From contig NW_023601104.1 in the NCBI RefSeq assembly GCF_014898055.3, positions 79,467,106-79,531,105 on the forward strand: a stretch of 64,000 bases of DNA, written 5' to 3'. This document shows positions 12,195 to 23,906 of this stretch, one piece after another (position 1 is the stretch's first letter; each line of letters opens with the position of its first letter). This DNA is from Talpa occidentalis (lineage: Eukaryota; Chordata; Mammalia; Eulipotyphla; Talpidae). The position numbers and the translations under genes are program-made. The notes beneath the pieces were generated by a model. It ran no database searches. It was not told the origin of the DNA and worked only from the letters and a program-made list of their open reading frames with translations.

Positions 12195-12480
12195 CAGTGA
12201 ATTATAGCAACAGCATATATTGTACACTTTACTGTGTACCTCACACCATTCTAAGTGGTACACATGCATTATCTTATTTAACCTGTGCAGTATCCCTTTT
12301 GTGCCAGGCAGTGACTTTAGTACGAATGTTAGCTTTTCATCCCCACAAAAAATCCTTTAGGGCTGGTACTGTTAATATCAAGGTTTTATAGATGAGGATA
12401 TGAAAGCATAGAGAAAGAGACTAAGTAAGTTGTCTGAAAATGATAGCTAGTAAATGGAGCCTGGATTCAGATGCAATGTG
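12195..12480 (+). mobile_element. MIR SINE
   Basis: Well-kept core: 'gtacacatgcattatcttat', then 'ttatagatgaggatatgaaa' and 'agctagtaaatggagcctgg'. Confidence 0.78.
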
Positions 12481-13032
12481 ATTAAGCCACTACTTTTCTA
12501 GACAGTTTATGCAGGGTCTACATGTAATGAGATTGGTTAATTATTAGCAGAATAAATGTTTTAAAATACACTGTGGGTTTTAATTTTTCAATTAAGAAGA
12601 TATTTTTATAGATATACTTTTTGCTTAGCTTTTGCCTACTTGCTACCCTTTGTAAAAAATTTGTCTTATTTATTACCCATTTTCAGAGTCAATTTCAATA
12701 TCACAAATAAAGATAGCTTAATAAAGGGGAAGCCCACTTTAAGAGTTAGTGTGTTCCCATCCACATTTTAATGGTTATAGAAAGTGGAAGGTAATAATAA
12801 AGCAAATGCAAAAGCAAAAGTAAATTTTTCATGACATTTCCCATGAGGAATCTATGGGTGTTCAATTTTTTTTTGTTGTATTATTCTTTAAAATTCCCAT
12901 TTCTAGGCATGTGACAAAGAATAAGTTTTTCTCTATGGTTGCTCTTCCACTATGGATGTTCCTAAATTAAAAAAGAAGTTTATACTTACTAATGTAACTT
13001 ATCCAGATATATTAGATACTTTCAGATTTGTC

Positions 13033-13294
13033 TTTTTTTTTAAAGATGTATTTATACAAGAAGTGGGGTACAGGTCAGAGGTGTGGGAGGTTGAGAGAAT
13101 TCACCAGAGAGAGCAGGGAGCAGAACAGGCAGACCAACCGAAGACATTGCTGAGGGAAGCAGCGGGCGAGACAGGAGAGGTCTGCTGTGCCATGTGGGTT
13201 TCTCCCTGGCTGGCTGGGAATCGCAGCCGTGCTGCAGAGGCTGCGGACAGCTTCACAGCGTGGCGCTTAACCTGCTCACCACAGGGGAGGCCCC
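13033..13294 (-). mobile_element. tRNA-derived SINE, intermediate type
   Basis: Flanked by cagatttgtctt / cagatttgcctt (13023-13034 and 13295-13306). The head region is partly shortened (cttaacctgctcaccac). The tail is tttttttttaaagatgtatt. Confidence 0.87.
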
Positions 13295-13869
13295 CAGATT
13301 TGCCTTCCAAATACATAGCTCAATTAAGAACTACTATTCCTATAAAATTAAACAAGTACAGTCCTCTGTGTTTGCTATCCCTTCAGAAATTCTGATGATT
13401 TGTGGTAAGCAGGTAATAATATCTTAATCGAATATCTAAATAGGCAGATAAACATTTTATATATATATAAATGTAAGCCTATGTTTGCATATATTAATAG
13501 TTCCTTTTGTTAAAATCATGCTAACCATAAGAATATTAGGCATATTGTCATCTTCTATAATTTCATGTTGGCAAAAGCTTGCTTTGGCAAGAGCTAAATT
13601 TGTTTTCTGGGAACTCTTAATGAAAGCATTTTAGTTTCCATCTTTTGGCCAACTAAAATATTACATGGATTTTACAGGTCCTATTTGGATTTACTGCATG
13701 TCATTTGAATTTTATTAAATGTGATTTCTCTGACTTTAATAAAATGTCAATCTAGTTTTCACATGCTAAGAAGGACATTTTCTTATTGCTGTTAACAGAA
13801 ACATTTAGGAATATTTAAGGTTTAAGATGCAGCTTCTGTTGTAGAGGTTCCCATTTTTCCTGGCACAAG

Positions 13870-14165
13870 ATAGATCCAATTTTGGTTGAGTGGAGTCATG
13901 TGACTAGTTCTGACCGAAGAAATTGATCAAAGGTTGTATAGCTAAAACTTCAGGGCTAATGCATTTAATTGCCAGTGTGGTACCCTTCAAAACTTTTATT
14001 CCTACCACTTCTGCAAGTGACAATACTTTAGATGACATTCTCTGAAATTCTGGTTCCTATAGTAAAGAAAACATGGAACAGAACTCCTTAGCAACCCACA
14101 GTGGATATGTGGAATGAGTGAGAAATAAACTGATGTTTTAAACCACTGAAATTATGGTATAACAT
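13870..14165 (+). mobile_element. Possible ancient LTR remnant
   Basis: 'ggaatgagtgagaaataaac' then 'taaaccactgaaattatggt' resembles the polyadenylation end of an old LTR family. Class not assigned. Confidence 0.35.
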
Positions 14166-15404
14166 ATGACTGCAATACAAATTGCATGATTCTGAGTGAT
14201 AAAACCACCTGTAGGGAAAGTCTTATATGAAACCTTTCATTGCTTCTTTTTAAGACTATAAAGCTGCAAATAATCCACCATTTTGTAAGTGAAAAAGGAT
14301 AATGACATTGTCATTGGAGACGGAGGTGGGGTAGGAGAATTTTAACTTTTGGTATACTCTAAGAGACTCCCAGAACAAGTAGGAAACTTCCAGTTTGCCT
14401 TGAGAATTTTCTCTTGTGGGGAAACTGCAGAAATGACACTTTAACAATGAGCAAGGGTTTTTCTGCACTGGGGGATGCCAGTTGGCTGGTTCAGAATCTC
14501 CGTATACATCCCTCTCACCCCTCCAAAAGCCCCGTAATGTCATTAAGAAGCCCAAATAAAACCATATCTGATCCACATCTTCAGTGATCTGGAAGGCACG
14601 AAATATCCCAATCTTCCGATTGCATCTTCGTATGGGAAGAAAACTAGCAATCCTAAGGGAGATAGAGTGGGTCTCGAGGAGACCCTTTGAAAAAGAGGAA
14701 ACATAGAAAACCTAGATGAAACCACAAGTAACAGTTACCCTCAGAGAAAAAAAGTGAGTTGACAGTATGTGTCAATGTAGTTATCCCTACTTGGGACTTG
14801 ATAACTCACAGCTTTGGCTAAAGGAAAGGACTTGAAAGTGAGCAGGATCAGAATTGCCCATTTTAAAGAAGTTTTGCTCCTTGAGGAGAATAAATATGGA
14901 AGGAGGAGTGGGGAGCATCTTAGGAATATGGCCAGCAAAGAGAAAGCAAGCAAAGGAGAAAGTTATACGTCTTGCGGGAGTTGGAAAAATTACATATTGG
15001 TTCCCCATCTCCATTAAACAAAGTGAATCTCACTGAACTGATAGCTATATACTAAGAACTTTGTGCACCAAGTAGGTAGAAATATGGAAAAAAAAATACT
15101 GTAAAAAGAAAACAAAATGAAAATCAAAACACACCAGCTGGTGCAAAGTCTCCCCTACGTCCAACTGCAATGCAGAAGAAAAACAAGAGCACCGCATTCC
15201 TAACTAAGTAAATATCCTCAGACAAGCATTAGGCAATGTAGAAAAGCCACCTTGAATCAGCTTTTCAAATGCTAAGAATGAAATGGACAAGAAATGACCA
15301 GGAGGAAATGTGGTGAGAGTTCATTGAATTCAGAGTATCAAAGGAAGAAAAAGGCTTTTTATTAGAAATGAAGGCTAAACAAAGTACCCAAGGAAAAATA
15401 GATA
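14166..15404. other. Unassigned intron sequence
   Basis: Several overlapping short frames on both strands, none resembling a known protein. Confidence 0.5.
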
Positions 15405-15418
15405 TAATTGAAACTTTA

Positions 15419-15681
15419 TTTTTTTTTAAGATTTATTTATTTATACAAGAACTGGGGAACAGGACAGAGGCACAGGAATGTGAGAGAATTTACCAGAGAC
15501 AGAGCGGGGAGCAGAGAGGCAGATGGACCAAAGCACTGCTGAGGGGAGCAGTGGGCGAGACAGGAGAGGTCTGCCACGCCATGTGGGTATCTCCCTGGCT
15601 GGCTGGGAATTGAACCTGCACTGCAGAGGCTGCGGACAGCTTCACAGTGCTATACTCACCCGCTGTGCCACTAGGGAGGCC
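15419..15681 (-). mobile_element. tRNA-derived SINE, intermediate type
   Basis: Duplications taattgaaacttta / taattgaaatttta (15405-15418 and 15682-15695), one mismatch. Full length from the T-rich tail to the gcctccctagtggcac head (read on the minus strand). Confidence 0.9.
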
Positions 15682-15695
15682 TAATTGAAATTTTA

Positions 15696-17084
15696 ATAAA
15701 GGGATAGTGAAGAACAGTAGGGAAACAATTTTTTTAAAATTAGGTATGGGGAGAAAGAAAAAGGTCAGAAAGAAAGTGGTTGAAGTGGAACACAGGCAAA
15801 GAAGATATAATGGATATACAATGGAGCCCTTAAAGGAGAAAAATAAACTAAGGAATGTAATTACAAAAATAAAAGTAGAAATGAGTCAGCACATTGAGAT
15901 GGCCTCTGGGTGCTAGGGAGAACGGATGATATAATGATTGGTTCCCAAAATGATCAGCCCTAAGACATATCCTGGTAAAACTAGACATTGAAGATAAAAA
16001 AAACATTTTTAGAGCTTTAGAACAAAAGATCAAATAAATTAAACAATGGTCGGATGATTAGCTGGAATCAGACTTCTCAAAAGCAACATACAAAGCAAGG
16101 CAACTCTGGAGCAACTTTTTAAAAATTATTATTAAAGAAACTCAAAGTGTAAACCAAGAGTTATATTCAGCTCCCTGCTGTCAAAATTAAGCTACTGAAA
16201 AAATTTTAAGTCTACAAGAACTCAGAGAATACTCTCAGCAGGTAGTCTTCCTGAGCAATTTGCTAGACAATGAGTTTCATCCTAACAGACTGGAGAAAAG
16301 GACTGGTGGTGTGCATTTAATATCTATTTATAGAGCTGAGAGGAAAATAAGGATGGGGCCACAGATAGAATACCAGTACTTATTAAACCTTAAATGATGT
16401 TGTATGTTTAACCATTTGTACTTTAGATTGTGTAAGTATGCTTAAAACATAAGTATGTATTCAAGTTTGTTCCCAATTTTAGATTCAATTTCTGTTTCAC
16501 TTGAGGTCATAGTAAAAATTTAGTTTTCATGAAATGTAGCACACAGAAGCAGAACGAAGAAATCATGTAAATCTTGTAAACATGCTCAAATAAAAGTGTT
16601 TATTTTCAAGCTAAAAAGGTGGTATAAAAGGGGTATGGGGCTTGATTGCTTATATTGCTCAGTCTCTTTTTCTGTTTCATCTGCTACCAAATATCCTCTA
16701 GCTGGTAACGTTCTGATATTTCTTAGAATGACACAGGGAGGAGTGCTCACAAATTGTTTGGTGTGAATTGGCTTAGTGATAACATGGCAAGCCATCTAGA
16801 ATCATGTATACCAGATTTTGGTGTACTCCCCATTTCATTGATTCAACATCCTACCATTTAGGTTTCATCATTCATAGTTAGATCATTACTCTTCCATGCA
16901 TCATATTCTTATTTGTTCATGGTGAGTTGGCCATATGCTCTTTGGCTCATTTGGGGTGACTTAAACTAGCAAATAAGTTTAAGGTCCAATAATTGCACAT
17001 ACAAATAATTTCCTACATTAGGCCCTGACAGTGCGTGGTAAGTAAGATCAGCGATGTGGCAATGGTGCAGCATCAGGCAGGCCC
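15696..17084. other. Unassigned intron sequence around an old L1 remnant
   Basis: Apart from 16050-16290 nothing is recognised. Confidence 0.5.
16050..16290 (+). mobile_element. Ancient L1/HAL1-like remnant
   Basis: Similar decayed wording ('agacttctcaaaagcaacat', 'aagagttatattcagctccc') to the copy at 43.9 kb. Confidence 0.5.
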
Positions 17085-17172
17085 ACATTTTACCACACCA
17101 GTGGGGTGATGTCAGGTAAGCTACTCAACCTCTGAATATTATTCTCTCATCTGTAAAATGAAAAGATTAGTT
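17085..17172 (-). mobile_element. MIR fragment
   Basis: 'ctactcaacctctgaata' and 'ctcatctgtaaaatgaaaag' are the antisense MIR core. Confidence 0.55.
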
Positions 17173-17542
17173 TTAATGACCTCTAAGATCCTTCCTCTCT
17201 GCCCAAATCCCATATTGATATGGCATGTTTTCTATCTTTCAGGATTTCTGCAGGTGAGTGTTTAAACATAGAAGGTGTGAAGGTGGGATAGGCTGTATTC
17301 TGTTAGGGAAACCAAGAAAGCATACTCAGTGTTAAGAGCAATGCCAAGACAAGTATGGTGGACAGAGGAATGAAGCCATTTGGGGTAGTTTAAGGTTGCT
17401 GGAATTATGTCCGTCAGGAAGAGGCATCATTTAGAAAATATCTATGTAAATAAAAAAATTTAAAGAAGAAAACCCAATAAAATCTTTAAGGGCATTTAAA
17501 AAACAAAAAACAAAAAATAAGGTTAGAAAGAGAGGAAAAATT

Positions 17543-18761
17543 GGAGGGGCGGAGCAACATGGCGGTGAGGAGACGCTGCGAGTAAGATCTCCCATTAAAA
17601 AAAGTTAATAGGGAGGAAAAGCGGCAGGTCCCAGTGAGAACTGGGACACGGAAGATAAACGGGTGACGCCAGCGAACTGCCCGAAGAAGAAACTGGCCAT
17701 AAAAGAGGACTAGAAGGGAGGGAAGCGCAGAACCCTGCTCCCCTCCCCCGCCCACAGAGGCGGCACTCTCCGACCGGCAGAGAGGAGGAAACAACAAACC
17801 AAAACGGCCCACAAGAACAAACGACGCAGCAAGCGGGACTGTGAGTGGAAAGGAACTATTGCAGCCACCACACCCCGTGAACGGGAGCTGAGGCGAACCC
17901 TGCAGGATCCGCCGCGGCGGTGAGCGAACGGCTCCGGGCGCCATTAGAGAAGAACAAAGACCCCGGGAGACGCGCACACAGCCCGGGCTGCCGGTAAGCT
18001 GGCGCGGAAACGCGGCGCGCTCGGCGCGCTTGAAAAGCAAGTGCAGACCGGGATCGCGGCTGCCCAGGTCCCCGCGCCTGCGACCTAGGCTTGCGGGGAG
18101 ACGACCTAGGCTTGCGGGGAGACGCGCGGAGGTCCTCACTGAGGTGAAGGTCCCTCCCTGAGTGAGCAGGAACCAGGCGCCCAGGCACGGGAGCGGTGCA
18201 AAAGGCGCCCTTCCCGCGCCACTGAACTGGGCTACAGCCCGCGTCCTGGAACTGAGGGCTTTGAACTGAGACCCGGGGCACGAAAATTCGGGGCGTGGTT
18301 TCTCCACGACGGTGGGGCACAAGGCAGACACAGCACCCCAAAGCTGTTGAGGTGTACCCTACCATTCCTGCTCTGTTCTCTGTCCCACGGGGTGGGGGGA
18401 GGCGAAAAACAGCCCCCCAAGGACAATAGGAGAGATCTCTGGCGCCACCTAGCGACCAGGAAAAAAAAAAGTCACTAACACCCTATAAGACAGGACATTT
18501 CTTAAGACTGCTTGAAAAGGGCAGGTTTCTGGAGGACCCAGTGGCCAGCCGGGAAGTTATTCCACGCAAGGCCCCTTCCGACCAGCAGTCTGAGCCCACA
18601 GAGGGAGCAGGCACCCACGTCCGGGGCAGACCGGGGGCGCAGAAGAGTGTGCCTGAAACCGGAGGCGCAGGGACTGCATCCCGCTTCGCCATTTGAGAAC
18701 AGGGACATTTCTTCAGTAAAAACTGCCTAAATCCAGCAGAAAGCTCCCCCAGAAGACAGAG
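17543..18761 (+). promoter_or_regulatory. L1 5' UTR / internal promoter
   Basis: About 1.2 kb of GC- and CpG-rich sequence that begins at the first base after the target duplication. A YY1-type site, CAACATGGCGG at 17555-17565, lies at the very start, as in other mammalian L1 promoters where it sets the transcription start. A 21 bp unit is repeated in tandem at 18081-18101 and 18102-18122. The promoter role is inferred from position and family; activity cannot be judged here. Confidence 0.85.
18081..18122. repeat. Two 21 bp tandem units in L1 5' UTR
   Basis: The unit cgacctaggcttgcggggag(a) occurs twice with no mismatch. A length of 21 keeps the antisense reading frame open (a seven-residue repeat in that frame). 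Copy number at this site could mark L1 subfamilies. Confidence 0.9.
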
Positions 18762-19790
18762 ATGGCTCCTGGAAGAGCCAGAGGGGAGCGGAGAAGTTCA
18801 CCCAAGATGTCAGTCAGTCCGAGCAACACAGTGTCCCAACGCATACGACAAATTAGAAAACAGACAGTAGGGAGTAGAAGAACCACACGCAACCTAAAAA
18901 CTCCTCAGGAAAGAAGCACACCACAAAAAGAAAACCACTCCCCAGATTGCAACGACAGCAACTTGGAAGAACTTCTGAGCCTTCCAGAAAGAGAATTTAA
19001 AATTGCCATGATTAAAAAAGTGATAGATCAGAAGAAGGAAATTGAGTCCCTAAAGAGGGAAGTAAGAGAAATGCAGGAGATCAAAGAATTAATGGAGGAA
19101 CTAAAGAACTCTGGGAAAAGCAATGAAAGCAGAATAGATGAAATGGAAGAACGAATAAGTAATCTTGAAGACACAGAAATAAAAAGAACCAAAACAGAAA
19201 AGGAAAGAGAAGTACGAAGGAAAAAGAATGAAGAAAGACTTCGGGAACTATCTGACTCCATGAGGAAAGGAAATATAAGAGTTATAGGAATTCCAGAAGG
19301 AGAGGAGAAAGATGTAGGAACAGAGAAAATATTCATGGATATAATTGAAGAGAACTTCCCAAATGAGAAGAAGGAGCTGAAAATTGATATACAAGAAGCA
19401 AGAAGAACACCAAACTTCCACGATGAAAGGAAAAACACAGCAAGACACATAATAGTAAAGCTCCCAAGAATCCAGGACAAGGAAAAAATAATGAAGCTGA
19501 CAAGAGGGAAGAAACAGATAACATTCAAAGGAAAACCAATCAGGCTGACATCAGACTTCTCTGAAGAAACACTACGGGCAAGGAGAGAGTGGAGGGAAAT
19601 AGTCAACAGACTCCAAGAAAACAGATGCCAACCAAGAATACTCTATCCCGCAAAGCTCTCTTTCCTCCATGAAGAAAGAATATGGACCTTCCCAGACAAA
19701 GAGAAACTCCGGAATTTCATTGCGACTAAACCCCCACTCCAAAAAATACTACAAGGAATCCTAAAGCCAGAACCTCAGAGGGACGAATAA
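18762..19790 (+). CDS. L1 ORF1p, intact RNA-binding chaperone
   Basis: 342 residues from ATG to TAA without interruption, close to the usual length. ORF1p is the trimeric nucleic-acid chaperone that packages L1 RNA. Residues 1-70 are basic and Ser/Thr-rich. About 70-165 is a heptad-rich, charged coiled coil (from LEELLSLPEREFK to the REVRRKK stretch). About 170-265 is the RRM-like domain, with NIRVIGIPEGEE. The last 75 residues form the C-terminal domain with the hallmark PRILYPAKLSF and FPDKEKLRNF. The first ATG was chosen because it sits right after the 5' UTR; a second in-frame Met is residue 16. Members of this family are normally translated from the bicistronic L1 RNA. Confidence 0.95.
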   Translation: MAPGRARGERRSSPKMSVSPSNTVSQRIRQIRKQTVGSRRTTRNLKTPQERSTPQKENHSPDCNDSNLEELLSLPEREFKIAMIKKVIDQKKEIESLKREVREMQEIKELMEELKNSGKSNESRIDEMEERISNLEDTEIKRTKTEKEREVRRKKNEERLRELSDSMRKGNIRVIGIPEGEEKDVGTEKIFMDIIEENFPNEKKELKIDIQEARRTPNFHDERKNTARHIIVKLPRIQDKEKIMKLTRGKKQITFKGKPIRLTSDFSEETLRARREWREIVNRLQENRCQPRILYPAKLSFLHEERIWTFPDKEKLRNFIATKPPLQKILQGILKPEPQRDE

Positions 19791-19863
19791 CAACGAAAGA
19801 AGACCAAAAAAAAAAAAGTTATTAAAAGAATAAATAAATAAAATCAAAGGAAAGACAAACATA

Positions 19864-22800
19864 ATGGCAAATACAGATGCTAACATATCAATATTAACTC
19901 TAAATGTAAATGGACTAAACTCTTCAATAAAAAGACACAGAGTTGCAGCCTGGATTAAGAAACAAAACCCAACCTTTTGCTGTCTCCAGGAAACACATTT
20001 AGCTACAAAAGATAAAAATAGGCTCAAAGTCAAAGGATGGAAAACAATCCTGCAAGCAAATGGGCCAAAAAAGAAAGCAGGAACAGCTATACTTATATCA
20101 GATAAAACAGACTTCAAACTCAAAAAAATAAAAAGAGACCCCAATGGTCACTACATTATGATTAAGGGACAATACTTCAAGAAGAAATAACACTCATTAA
20201 CATATACTCACCAAACGAAAGAGCACCAAAATATATCAGACAACTGTTGTCCTCTCTGAAAACAGACATCAGAGAAAACACATATGTAGTCGGAGACTTC
20301 AACACACCACTATCAACAATGGATAGATCAACAAGACAAAAAATAAGTAAAGAAACTAAAGCTCTAAATAAGGACCTAGAGCATTTGGGCTTAACAGACA
20401 TCTATAGAACACTAAACCCAAAAAAAACGGAGTACACATTTTTCTCAAGCGCACACGGATCATTCTCCAGGATCGATCACATACTGGGGCACAAGACAAA
20501 CATCAACAGATACACCAAGATTGAAATCATACCAACCATCTTTTCTGACCACGAAGGCATCAAACTAGAAATAAATCATAAAAAGAAGGCAAGGAACTAT
20601 CCTACCTCATGGAGATTAAAAGCCACACTACTGGAAGACCACTGGACTAACGAGGAGATCAAAGAAGAAATTAAAAAATTCTTTGAATTGAATGACAAGG
20701 AGGACACCAATATCCTAAATGTATGGGATGCAGCAAAAGCAGTAATAAGAGGAAAATATATAGCAATAGAAGCTCACATCAAAAAACAAGAAAGAACTCA
20801 AAGAAACAACCTAATCTCGAAGCTCAAAGATCTAGAAAAAGAACAACAAAAAAACCCCAGAACCAGTAGAAGAAAAGAAATAATAAAAACCAAAGCAGAA
20901 ATAAATGAAATTGAAACTAAAAGAACAATCCAAAAGATCAATGAAACCAAGAGCTGGTTCTTTGAAAAAATAAATAAAATAGACAAACCCCTAGCCAGGC
21001 TCACAAAGGAAAAAAGGGAGAAAGCACAAATACACAGAATCATAAATGAAAGAGGAGAAATCACAACGGACACAGCAGAAATCAAAAGAATAATCAGTAA
21101 CTACTATGAACAGTTATATGGAAACAAGTTCAACAATCTAGAGGAGATGGACAAATTCCTACAACTCTACAATCACCCAAAGCTAGATAAAGAAGAAATA
21201 GAACACCTAAACAGACCAATTACAAGCAGCGAAATTGAAATGGTAATTAAAAACCTCCCCAAAAACAAAAGCCCAGGACCTGATGGATTTACAAATGAAT
21301 TCTACCAAACATTCAGAGACGAATTAGTGCCTATCCTTCACAAACTCTTCCAAAAAATTGAGAAGGAAGGGACAATACCAAACACGTTCTATGAAGCCAA
21401 TATTACACTAATACCAAAACCGAATAAGGACAACACAAAAAAGGAAAACTATAGGCCAATCTCCCTAATGAACACTGATGCAAAAATCCTCAATAAAATT
21501 TTAGCTATCAGAATCCAACAATGTATCCATAAGATAATTCACCACGACCAAGTTGGATTCATTCCAGGGGCACAAGGATGGTTTAACATCCGAAAATCAA
21601 TCAACGTTATCCAACACATCAACAAAAAGAAATATAAAAACCATATGATAATATCAATAGATGCTGAGAAAGCTTTCGACAAAGTGCAACACCCATTCAT
21701 GATAAAAGCCCTTGAAATTCTGGGATACAAGGAACATACCTCAACATCATAAAGGCCATCTATGACAAGCCAACAGCCAGTATCATTCTCAATGGTGAAA
21801 AGCTGAAAGCAATTCCATTAAGATCTGGAACAAGACAAGGATGTCCACTCTCACCACTGCTTTTCAATATAATACTGGAAGTCCTAGCCAGAGCAATAAG
21901 ACAAGAGAAAGACATCCAAGGAATCCAAATAGGAAAAGAAGAAGTCAAACTATCACTATTTGCAGATGATATGATAATATACATAGAGAACCCCAAAATC
22001 TCCACAGAAAAACTAATTCAACTCATCAATCAATTCAGTAAAGTGGCAGGATACAAAATCAACACGCAAAAGTCAGTAGCCTTCCTATACACAAACAATA
22101 AATCTGAAGAAGAAGAAATCAAAAAAACCACCCCTTTTATTATCGAAACAAAAAAAATCAAATATTTGGGAATAAATCTAACAAAAGAGGTAAAGGACCT
22201 ATACAAAGAAAACTATAAAACACTGTTAAAAGAAATAGAAGAAGACACAAAGAAATGGAAAGACATCCCCTGCTCATGGATTGGAAGAATAAACATTATT
22301 AAAATGGCCATCCTACCAAAAGCAATATACAGATTCAATGCTATTCCAATCAAAATCTCAATGGCATTCTTCAAAGAAATAGAACAATTATTGATGAAAT
22401 TCATATGGAATCACCAAAAACCCCGAATAGCCAAAGCTCTACTGAAAAAAAAAGAAGGAAATGGAGGCATCACACTCCCAGACTTCAAACTATACTACAA
22501 AGCCATAATCATCAAAACTGCATGGTATTGGAACAAGAACAGACATACAGACCAATGGAATCGAATAGAAAATCCAGAAATAAACCCACAGATTTATGGT
22601 CAACTAATCTTTGACAAAGGAGCAAAGACTATGCATTGGAGCAAAGAAAGTTTGTTCAATAAATGGTGCTGGGAAAACTGGGTCGCTACATGCAAAAGAA
22701 TGAAGCTTGACCACTACCTCACACCATACACAAAAATCAACTCAAAATGGATTAAAGAACTAGACATAAGACCTGAAACCATAAAATACATAGAAGGAAA

Positions 22801-23689
22801 TATAGGCGAAACACTACGGGATTTGCACATCAAAGACATCTTTACAGACACATCACCCAAAGCAGTGATAGTGAAGAGAAAGATAAACAGCTGGGACTAC
22901 ATCAAATTAAAGAGCTTCTGCACAGCAAAAGAGACAATAACAAAAACAAAGAGAAACCCCACCAACTGGGAGAACATTTTTGCACCCAACACTAATGATA
23001 AAGGACTGATCACAAAAATCTGCAAAGAGCTGATGAGACTCAGCAACAACAAAGAAAATAATCCAGTCAAAAAATGGGCAGAAGAGCTAAAAAGAAACTT
23101 CTCTGAAGAGGAAATGCAAATGGCCAACAGACATATGAAAAAATGTTCAACATCACTTGTAATCAGGGAAATGCAAATCAAAACTACCATGAGATACCAT
23201 CTCACACCAGTGAGAATGGCACATATTAAAAAAACTAGCAACAACAAATGTTGGCGAGGATGTGGAGAAAAAGGAACTCTTCTGCACTGTTGGTGGGAGT
23301 GCAAACTGGTCCAACCATTATGGAGAGCTGTGTGGAGATTTCTGGACCTACTAAACATAGAGCTTCCATATGATCCAGCAATTCCACTCCTAGGTATTTA
23401 CCCAAAGGACACAGAAACATCAATTCCAAAGAGCACCTGCACTCCTATGTTTATAGCAGCACTGTTTACAATAGCTAAGCTTTGGAAACAACCCAAATGC
23501 CCAAAAATAGATGACTGGATCAAGAAGATGTGGTACATATATACCATGGAATATTACTCAGCATTCAAAAAAGATAAACACATGCAATTTGCAGCAACAT
23601 GGATGGCACTGGAAGGGATCATGCTCAGCGAAATAAGCCAAAAAGAAAAAGAAAAATACCGGATGGTCTCACTCATAGCAGGAATCTAG
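19864..23689 (+). pseudogene. L1 ORF2p, endonuclease-reverse transcriptase, two frameshifts
   Basis: ORF2p nicks target DNA and reverse-transcribes L1 (and SINE) RNA. The frame starts MANTDANISILTLNVNGLN, the metal-binding Asn region of the APE-type endonuclease, followed by CLQETHL with its catalytic Glu. The reading shifts near 20179-20184, inside an A-rich GAAGAAA run. The endonuclease resumes with [14 protein letters not shown] and FSDHEG. A second shift falls near 21722-21731, inside the reverse-transcriptase domain. The third frame carries [20 protein letters not shown] and the catalytic FADDM, then the Cys-rich C-terminal segment [18 protein letters not shown] and the end at 23689. Both shifts equal loss of one base (or gain of two). 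Total length fits about 1,275 residues. With these breaks it should not make full ORF2p; sequencing error in A-runs is the alternative. Confidence 0.93.
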
Positions 23690-23858
23690 AAAACTTAAAT
23701 AAGGGACCAGGAAAATGAATATAAGAAAGTGAAAATCAAAATCAACAAAAAAACTATGAACCAGAGACACTTTTTGGGGGGTGGGGGGCGGGAGGGGAAG
23801 GATTGGGGTCAGAATGGGGCGTTTGCAATTGTATGGGGAAATATAAAAATAAAATTTA

Positions 23859-23888
<30 letters not shown>
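23690..23888 (+). other. L1 3' UTR with G-quadruplex motif and poly-A tail
   Basis: Short 3' UTR after the ORF2 stop. At 23776-23797 there are four G-runs (6, 6, 3 and 4) separated by single bases, a textbook quadruplex motif. A further GGGG follows at 23805. G-rich tracts are a known feature of mammalian L1 3' UTRs. It ends in an A tail of roughly 28 nt. Confidence 0.88.
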
Positions 23889-23891
<3 letters not shown>

Positions 23892-23906
23892 AAGAGGGGA
23901 AAAATT

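Larger units (their letters stand above)
17525..23906 (+). mobile_element. Nearly full-length LINE-1 with target-site duplication
   Basis: A complete L1: 5' UTR 17543-18761, ORF1 18762-19790, spacer of 73 bp, ORF2 19864-23689, 3' UTR to about 23860 and a poly-A tail to about 23888. Flanking 18 bp direct repeats (17525-17542 and 23889-23906) differ at one base. The insertion point follows TT and precedes AGAAAG, fitting L1 endonuclease preference. It is inserted in the sense direction of RPS6KA5. An intact ORF1, an ORF2 broken only by two single-base shifts, and near-identical flanking repeats indicate a recent insertion. Confidence 0.96.

Noticed and set aside
17543..18761. CpG-rich block as RPS6KA5 exon 1 / promoter island
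   Set aside because: It is the L1 5' UTR: it starts exactly at the target duplication and leads into ORF1. No MSK1 leader peptide is encoded.
19028..19606. 192-codon minus-strand frame
   Set aside because: Shadow of L1 ORF1 caused by its A-rich coding strand.
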